Translations under genes and position numbers: made by a program
Part shown: positions 22,996-28,117 of the stretch, one piece after another
Position numbering within the stretch: the first letter of the stretch is position 1
Layout of the letters: each line of letters opens with the position of its first letter
Notes under the pieces: model-generated
The model's database searches: none
The model's input: only the letters and a program-made list of their open reading frames with translations
Told to the model about the DNA's origin: nothing
Origin: a virus
Virus record (IMG/VR): IMGVR_UViG_3300044591_002361
Location: 1-28,117 of that record
Reading direction: 5' to 3' (one strand)
DNA: 28,117 nucleotides

Positions 22996-24663
22996 TTATG
23001 GTGTTGGGGTTATTATTGGAGTGGGTGTTGGAGTAGGCGTTGTAGTAGTCTCATCGGACTCTAACACTGGAATAATAGTATCTATAGCATAGTTAATTTC
23101 TTTAGTTATAAGATTTATACTACCTACTTTAACAGGTTCGTATTCATCAGATAATGTGCCTATGCATTCAAATGTTTCTTCTGAAAGTATTGAACTGGAT
23201 AACGATTGAGTTAATGGTTGCGCTGGTTCTTCAAACGAACCCGGATTAACTTCGGCATATCCAAAATCAACTAAATTTTTAATAGTTACTAATCCAATCA
23301 ATGCTAATTGACTTATATTAGCAGCTCCCCATCCATAAGACATAATATCTTCTGGCATTGGTGGATGAGCATATGTATATTTATTTAATGGATTTCTAAT
23401 ATGAGCCCAATGTTGATCTTTTCCTTGTCCATCAAAATTTAATGGAATAAAACCTCTTTTCCATCCTTTTTTTCTATATTTATTAATTTCTATGTATGCG
23501 TTTTGAGTATTAGGAAAATATTTTCCATCTAATTGAGATCGAGAATTAACCCACTGATCATTAAGCGTATGTATATTACCACTCCAATAATGCCAATAAA
23601 CACCAATACCAAGAGCATGACCTAATTCATGTATAAATACTTTTACCCAATATGGATCAACATCTTGTCCCTGATAACCTATATCAAGATAATATCTATT
23701 AATTACTAAATTAAAACTTAATGTATTAAATTTTGTATCTTGATTTGTGCCTATGTCAATAAATTCTGATGGAGCACCTCCGGCTTGTGCCTTAAACATA
23801 TCATATATATATTTTATACTATTTAATTTAATACCTTTAAAATTTGGTTTCATTTTTAATATATAAGGTAAAATATTGGAATCAAATTTGATATAATTAG
23901 CCCACATATCAGCGGCTATATCCAAATATTTTTTTACAGCCGGAGCGGCCGTAGCCCAAGAGCTTTTGTCAAATAATTGATTATTAGTATTATTATTACC
24001 TACAAAAATTTTTGGAAACCATCTTTCTGCATATTGATATGCTGTATCATAAACAGTTAATCGAAAATAGTATATCTTATTTTTGGGTAGAGGAGAAGTA
24101 TCAAGATTTATAGTGTAAGAAGATGCATTTCCGAAACCCGTGAAATCGCCAATTCCGTTCGGAGTATTGATTGTATAAATAATATCATCTATTTTACAAT
24201 CTATTCTATATGCATAAATTGGCAAATATCCATAAGTAACGGACGGAGCATTCCAACTAAGAGTAATTAAATTATTATTTTTTACAACTTGTAAGTTTTG
24301 CAATGGTTTGGGTGTAAAAGCTAAATTCAGTTCTGCCGATGTAGCATCATATACTTCCCCTCTGGTTGTTGTAATCCTAATACTAATATAGTAGTAGCCA
24401 TTGGCAGGCATATATAAAGGTACTGCTGCGTTAAAATCCGTTCTACCAGGATAAGCATTTTTTTGAATAGTAGAAAATATAGTAGTACTTAGCGGAGTCC
24501 AGTCTGTTGGCCAATCTACTGCTGGCGGCTTTCTTGTCCATCTCACTGTGGCTGAATTTATAGTATTAAGAGGTATATCTTTAATACTATACCAAAGATA
24601 TGCATATTTTTGAATTATACCAGAACTATCAGTATTAATTTTTCTTATTTCGATTGATGGCAT
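22996..24663 (-). CDS. Fibronectin-like plus metzincin metalloprotease protein, copy 3, with Thr-Pro tail
   Basis: The 555-residue product has a beta-rich domain at the N-terminus, then a fibronectin-like domain (about 118-215, LQNLQVVKNNNLITLSWNAP), LFDKSSWATAAPAVKKYLDI and AADMWANYI. The protease motifs are HELGHALGIG (H345, E346, H349), DQHWAHI (H418, H421), YAHPP (H433) and DIMSYG (M441). It ends with a TTTTPTPTPTPIITPTP-like tail. The HELGH codons share a 16-base identical stretch (CATGACCTAATTCATG on the plus strand) with copy 2, so the duplication appears recent or selected. It is the first of the three in transcription and follows a GATase-like gene. Confidence 0.82.
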   Translation of the reverse strand: MPSIEIRKINTDSSGIIQKYAYLWYSIKDIPLNTINSATVRWTRKPPAVDWPTDWTPLSTTIFSTIQKNAYPGRTDFNAAVPLYMPANGYYYISIRITTTRGEVYDATSAELNLAFTPKPLQNLQVVKNNNLITLSWNAPSVTYGYLPIYAYRIDCKIDDIIYTINTPNGIGDFTGFGNASSYTINLDTSPLPKNKIYYFRLTVYDTAYQYAERWFPKIFVGNNNTNNQLFDKSSWATAAPAVKKYLDIAADMWANYIKFDSNILPYILKMKPNFKGIKLNSIKYIYDMFKAQAGGAPSEFIDIGTNQDTKFNTLSFNLVINRYYLDIGYQGQDVDPYWVKVFIHELGHALGIGVYWHYWSGNIHTLNDQWVNSRSQLDGKYFPNTQNAYIEINKYRKKGWKRGFIPLNFDGQGKDQHWAHIRNPLNKYTYAHPPMPEDIMSYGWGAANISQLALIGLVTIKNLVDFGYAEVNPGSFEEPAQPLTQSLSSSILSEETFECIGTLSDEYEPVKVGSINLITKEINYAIDTIIPVLESDETTTTPTPTPTPIITPTP

Positions 24664-24675
24664 TTAATTTTTCCT

Positions 24676-25539
24676 TTATATAACATCACCACCATCAACA
24701 TTACCACCGCCACCATAATAATAACTTGGATCATCAAATCTATTATCGTACTTATCTTGAATATCCGCTATTACTGGATATTCTTGTACATAACGATTAT
24801 ATTTTATACCATAAGATAGCGAATTATCGCATGGAGGAGACGACAATGATAATACTAAGCCTAATAAATTAACCCATCCTCCATTTTGATTACCAATAGG
24901 TGCACCGTCATACCAGTCCCATCCCATTACATATATTTTACCAGTACCATAAGGAATCATTGTAACTACTGATTGATTAACATCATCACCCTCATAAATA
25001 GTAACCGAATCTGGTGGTAAAGTTGTTGTGTCTAATGAGCTTGTTCCATCATTATTTGGGATTGTTGATGGGGCCGTTGGAAGTAGAGATAATCCGCTTG
25101 ATGTTAAATTAATTGGCTCACTTACTCCATTGGTATTTAAACTAAAACCAAAAATACTATTGAGTAAGCTATATAAACCATCACTGCTTGGTTCAAATGC
25201 TAATAATGTTCCGCCATTACTTACAAAGGTTGCTATAGCATCTTTGGCGTCACTAGTTAAATTAGCATCTAAATCATCACCCTGTAATTCTGGTATTACA
25301 AGAGTTCCACCAGAAAAACTTGAGAAAGTTGATGCGCTAATATCTGTGAATGTGCTATAAGAATGACCAAAACTACTTATAGCAGCAACTAGATTTGGTG
25401 CTTCTTCTTCAAGGTCTGTATAGTTTCCATTCATTAGTATATTAATAGTGCTGGTGCAATTTATAAAACGACCATTAACTACCATTGTTCCATTTTTGAT
25501 TGGATTTTCAGCAATAGCAAGAGTTATATCATTGGCCAT
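24676..25539 (-). CDS. GATase1/ThuA-like domain protein, possible virion component
   Basis: The 287-residue product has an opening beta segment (INILMNGNYTD), a likely Rossmann-like core (AAISSFGHSYSTFTDISAST, GGTLVIPELQGDDL, IATFVSNGGTLLAFEP and YGTGKIYVMGWDWYDG), and a Gly/Tyr-rich tail (YYYGGGGNVDGGDVI). The 'GGtLl.f' and 'G.G.iy..G.dwy' strings match the type I glutamine-amidotransferase-like/ThuA fold used in bacterial surface and carbohydrate-related proteins, but no catalytic Cys is seen at the usual nucleophile elbow. It lies between the beta-helix protein and the metalloproteases, so it may be a non-catalytic virion component. A GAAAGG site precedes ATG 25539. Confidence 0.65.
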   Translation of the reverse strand: MANDITLAIAENPIKNGTMVVNGRFINCTSTINILMNGNYTDLEEEAPNLVAAISSFGHSYSTFTDISASTFSSFSGGTLVIPELQGDDLDANLTSDAKDAIATFVSNGGTLLAFEPSSDGLYSLLNSIFGFSLNTNGVSEPINLTSSGLSLLPTAPSTIPNNDGTSSLDTTTLPPDSVTIYEGDDVNQSVVTMIPYGTGKIYVMGWDWYDGAPIGNQNGGWVNLLGLVLSLSSPPCDNSLSYGIKYNRYVQEYPVIADIQDKYDNRFDDPSYYYGGGGNVDGGDVI

Positions 25540-25590
25540 AATGACCCTTTCATTAGTAATAGTTTATGTCTGTATTGGTATTACACCAAA

Positions 25591-26502
25591 TTACAATATA
25601 CCTAAAATACTAGATCCATTGATTCCACCACCCTTAATCATAACAGATCCTATCGTTCCCGGAATTGCTTCATTATCTAACATATTTACAGCGGCACTTT
25701 GACTAAAAGTGGCTGTTCCAGAAACATCACCATAGCAGTATGATGTATCATTAAAAGAAGCATCTCCATTTACAGTAGCTAAATCTTTGTGTATAGATGA
25801 ACCGTTAAAAATTGATCCGTCACCAATACTAGCACCCATCATCATACCATCACCATTTAAAGACGAACCATTAAATATAGCCACATTAGTAATGATACCG
25901 AGATTTTGACTAGTATTATTGAATACAACGTTGCCGCTTATAGTTAGGGTAGATATTGCCTTATTATATGAGCTATTATTAAATGTAATACTACTAATAC
26001 TAGCACTAATACTATCTTCACAATAACTACTTCCATTAAATGATATAGATGTTGGCCATGTTGTGATGCCAGTAGCATCATAAAAATATGATGTATCATA
26101 GAACGATACTGTGCCGCTAACATTGCCTCCACCACCAACCCCCATATATGAACTATTATAAAAACTAGCATTACCAATTATCGACCCATTATGTGTTGCT
26201 CCATTAGAAAAAACAACATCTGGACAAGTAATAGTCCCAGCATATGTAAAGCCTGATTGAAAAAGTGCTTGTGAAGTTACAGTTGTTGATGTGGATCCAA
26301 CATCAAATACATAAGATCCTGTAGTAATAGTATTACAGTAAACAGCTGACATAGAACCATTTACATTGTCTAATAAAATCACATCATCTGCGCTGGTTGG
26401 AACATTATTATATGATATAAGATGATCAATATCTTCATACCAATTAGAGCTATTGTCCCACGCTCCACCAGATCCACCCGCATAAAAATATAGTGTTGCC
26501 AT
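25591..26502 (-). CDS. Repeat-rich probable beta-helix surface protein
   Basis: The 303-residue product has a start resembling bacterial surface proteins (LYFYAGGSGGAWDNSSNWYE, then PTSADDVILLDN) and a long array of short repeats in residues about 110-280. The repeat core is F-(N/Y)-x-(S/T)-S, as in SFYNSSY, SFYDTSY, SFNGSSY, TFNNSSY, VFNNTSQ, IFNGSSL, IFNGSSI and SFNDTSY, each followed by short Gly/Ser/Thr turns. This pattern fits a right- or left-handed parallel beta-helix of a tail spike or fibre. There is no signal peptide, as expected for a virion protein. It sits directly after the tail-fibre gene. The exact fold is an inference from repeat spacing. Confidence 0.72.
   Translation of the reverse strand: MATLYFYAGGSGGAWDNSSNWYEDIDHLISYNNVPTSADDVILLDNVNGSMSAVYCNTITTGSYVFDVGSTSTTVTSQALFQSGFTYAGTITCPDVVFSNGATHNGSIIGNASFYNSSYMGVGGGGNVSGTVSFYDTSYFYDATGITTWPTSISFNGSSYCEDSISASISSITFNNSSYNKAISTLTISGNVVFNNTSQNLGIITNVAIFNGSSLNGDGMMMGASIGDGSIFNGSSIHKDLATVNGDASFNDTSYCYGDVSGTATFSQSAAVNMLDNEAIPGTIGSVMIKGGGINGSSILGIL
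25700..26180. repeat. Coding tandem repeats of the F-N-x-S-S type (degenerate)
   Basis: Eight copies of a short peptide unit (F-(N/Y)-x-(S/T)-S) are spread through the beta-helix gene. At the DNA level they are degenerate, so they are old or strongly diverged; the protein pattern is the evidence. Confidence 0.5.
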
Positions 26503-26505
26503 AAA

Positions 26506-28117
26506 TTAGTACCCCGGTACGAATGCTACAATATCCCACTTGTCTCGGCCAGCATGATATGTTGCTGCTAATACATCCATCGCATTGGCCACTGTGCTCC
26601 AAGGTAATGGGCTACTAGCAGACGATGGAATAACGAATTTGGTATCAAAACTGACACTATGACCACCAGTACCATCTTGTCTTATTCTCCAACGAATTGT
26701 GGTTCCATTAACAGGATTAGTAGGATTAGCTAGTGTAGTTGATCCGGTAACGACCATATCAAAAATTTGACCAGATGATGCGTCAGTACTAACGGTACCA
26801 CTAACACTACCTTTATCAACTACGATAGTATTAATAGATCCTGTGCCAATTATATCTATATTAATATAATACGCTTCTCCATCATTAAATCTAAAACCAT
26901 CAGATCTAGATAATATCTTGTCAATATTAAAATTATAAATAAAATTTGTTATTGTATTAAATAATAAAACTTCTCCACCAGTGTCCACACTGCTAATTTG
27001 TATATAAATATCTTCATCTGGAGATCTTCCACTTGGGCTAGATAATTCATCGCCTCTTAAAACTACAATATCTCCATTTTGATAATTTGATCCAGAATTA
27101 TCAATAGATATCACATATTCTCTAGTATTTTGATCAATTGTTACGGCAAATTCTAGATTAGAACCACTACCACCTTCGGCAAGTATATAATTAAAATTAC
27201 CATTATTTGTACCAGTAAAAAATTCAAAATTATCATACCAAAAAGATGGATCCACAGAAGAATAAACATTATCTATACTAGTATTAAAATTAGTATAAAT
27301 TTGTGTAATATCACTAGCTGTAGCAAGTACATTATCTACAAAACTTTCGAATAATAATTGTATATCAGATAAATTTGATGGATTACTAGTATCGTCCGCA
27401 TAAAACACAACCATAGCAATCGTATCAGAATTTAATCCACTAGCTACAAATAAATCATCATTAGTATCATTATCAGTATCAGTTGTATATGTTGGAACTG
27501 TACCAACTTTACTAATAATTAATTTTGTATAAGTAGGATCATCGCCCCATAACCTACAATATCCTGCTTGATAACTATTATAATTTGATAGCAATCCAAT
27601 ATCCTTATCTCCACTACCATCAGCACCAGTATTACCAGCATAATATACTGTATTTGGCATAGTAAGAGCGTTACCCTTTGCTACCATAGCAAATATATTT
27701 TTTTTGTATAAGGTTACATAATCATTACTTCCCCAATATTGACTATTTAAAGATATTCTACCAGAATTATATGGAATAGAACTACTTCTTAACATAGCAG
27801 AAGATGGAGAGGATGTGGGAATAACTGGTGTGGTGATATTGTTATTGATAAAGTTTGCAGAATCATATTGATCACTTCCGCCATCACTGATCCATTGTAC
27901 GGACGAAGATGGCCAGAAAGCACCAATCGAACCAGTATAAACTTGTTGAGTTGGCGCACCAGCAACAGCGATGAGAAAATTATTTGGATTATTTTTTGAT
28001 GTTAATTTTAATGATACTGTATTATTATTATCTATAATATAGTTATAGAAATTACTATAATCAATATAATTTGATCTACTATCAAAAGATAATTCTTCTG
28101 GGTTAGTACTACTACTA
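26506..28117 (-). CDS. Tail-fibre-like protein, partial at its N-terminus
   Basis: The frame is open to the right edge of the window (at least 536 codons). It reads through without a stop upstream of ATG 27795, so that ATG is not the start. The C-terminal ~110 residues (DMVVTGSTTLANPTNPVNGT, then IRWRIRQDGTGGHSVSFDTK and a PLPWSTVANAMDVLAATYHA ending) match a domain common at the tips of phage tail fibres: a 'tl.nP.n...G....i.QDgtGg....w...f' pattern. The middle is Ser/Thr/Asn-rich with several repeats of N and D. It is the first of the structural genes seen here and probably mediates attachment to the host. The true start lies outside the window. Confidence 0.8.
   Translation of the reverse strand, partial: SSSTNPEELSFDSRSNYIDYSNFYNYIIDNNNTVSLKLTSKNNPNNFLIAVAGAPTQQVYTGSIGAFWPSSSVQWISDGGSDQYDSANFINNNITTPVIPTSSPSSAMLRSSSIPYNSGRISLNSQYWGSNDYVTLYKKNIFAMVAKGNALTMPNTVYYAGNTGADGSGDKDIGLLSNYNSYQAGYCRLWGDDPTYTKLIISKVGTVPTYTTDTDNDTNDDLFVASGLNSDTIAMVVFYADDTSNPSNLSDIQLLFESFVDNVLATASDITQIYTNFNTSIDNVYSSVDPSFWYDNFEFFTGTNNGNFNYILAEGGSGSNLEFAVTIDQNTREYVISIDNSGSNYQNGDIVVLRGDELSSPSGRSPDEDIYIQISSVDTGGEVLLFNTITNFIYNFNIDKILSRSDGFRFNDGEAYYINIDIIGTGSINTIVVDKGSVSGTVSTDASSGQIFDMVVTGSTTLANPTNPVNGTTIRWRIRQDGTGGHSVSFDTKFVIPSSASSPLPWSTVANAMDVLAATYHAGRDKWDIVAFVPGY

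Noticed and set aside
25561-25590. Transcription terminator between the beta-helix gene and the GATase-like gene
   Set aside because: Only a short GGTgtaatACC palindrome is present in the 51-base gap, with no T-run; too weak to call.
25944-26177. A separate 77-residue minus-strand gene within the beta-helix gene
   Set aside because: It is an out-of-frame shadow of the Ser/Asn/Gly-rich repeats and reads as Val/Leu/His-rich low-complexity sequence.
721-28117. Plus-strand genes such as those around 1605-1886, 7545-8075, 20394-20762 and 21202-21441
   Set aside because: All lie opposite genes with clear family motifs or strong coupling; their products are low-complexity or hydrophobic shadows without recognisable features.

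Overview
This window looks like a segment of an AT-rich, double-stranded DNA tailed bacteriophage (Caudoviricetes), possibly recovered from an aquatic environment. The evidence is tightly packed genes all on the minus strand, frequent ATGA/GTGA start-stop overlaps, a phage-style replication and nucleotide-metabolism set (PolIII-alpha-like polymerase, DnaB-type helicase, DnaG-type primase, RecA/UvsX recombinase, dNMP kinase, dCMP deaminase, B12-dependent ribonucleotide reductase, PhoH), and a block of tail-fibre-like and surface-protein-like genes. No terminase, portal, capsid or tRNA gene is visible. The host cannot be named from the sequence; PhoH and a class II reductase are common in aquatic phages, but that is only suggestive.

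In the direction of transcription (right to left) the first block, 28117 to 19667, holds a large tail-fibre-like gene cut by the window edge, a repeat-rich probable beta-helix protein, a protein with a GATase1/ThuA-like look, and three tandem paralogues that each join a fibronectin-like domain to a metzincin zinc metalloprotease domain with HELGH. Two of the three end in Thr-Pro repeat tails. The second block, 19665 to 16169, is a run of small membrane or exported proteins (holin-like, one-TM, GlsB/YeaQ-like, an exported CxxCxGxG protein) surrounding a papain-like cysteine peptidase. It could be a lysis or virion/envelope module. A GT25-family glycosyltransferase follows at 15566-16168.

A near-consensus sigma70-type promoter at 15538-15565 sits at the border and appears to drive the dCMP deaminase as a leaderless message. 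A 113-base gap with a conspicuous inverted repeat then precedes the class II ribonucleotide reductase. From there to position 1 the genes form one continuous replication/recombination block: PhoH, HNH nuclease, FmdB-like zinc ribbon, several small unknowns, RecA/UvsX, a Vsr/DUF559-like nuclease, helicase, primase, dNMP kinase, a RecB/Cas4-like nuclease and finally a DNA polymerase III alpha.

The most unusual feature is this polymerase. It is encoded as two separate proteins: one with the PHP, palm and thumb domains and all catalytic aspartates (1589-3463), the other starting at the fingers (1-718). A 57-residue protein and a DEDDh proofreading exonuclease lie between them, and there is no sign of an intein. 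The second notable feature is the tandem triplication of leishmanolysin-like metalloproteases in the probable tail region. Apart from the start of the window's right-hand gene and the end of the left-hand gene, which run off the edges, nearly every base is coding; no gene-free stretch longer than about 115 bases exists.
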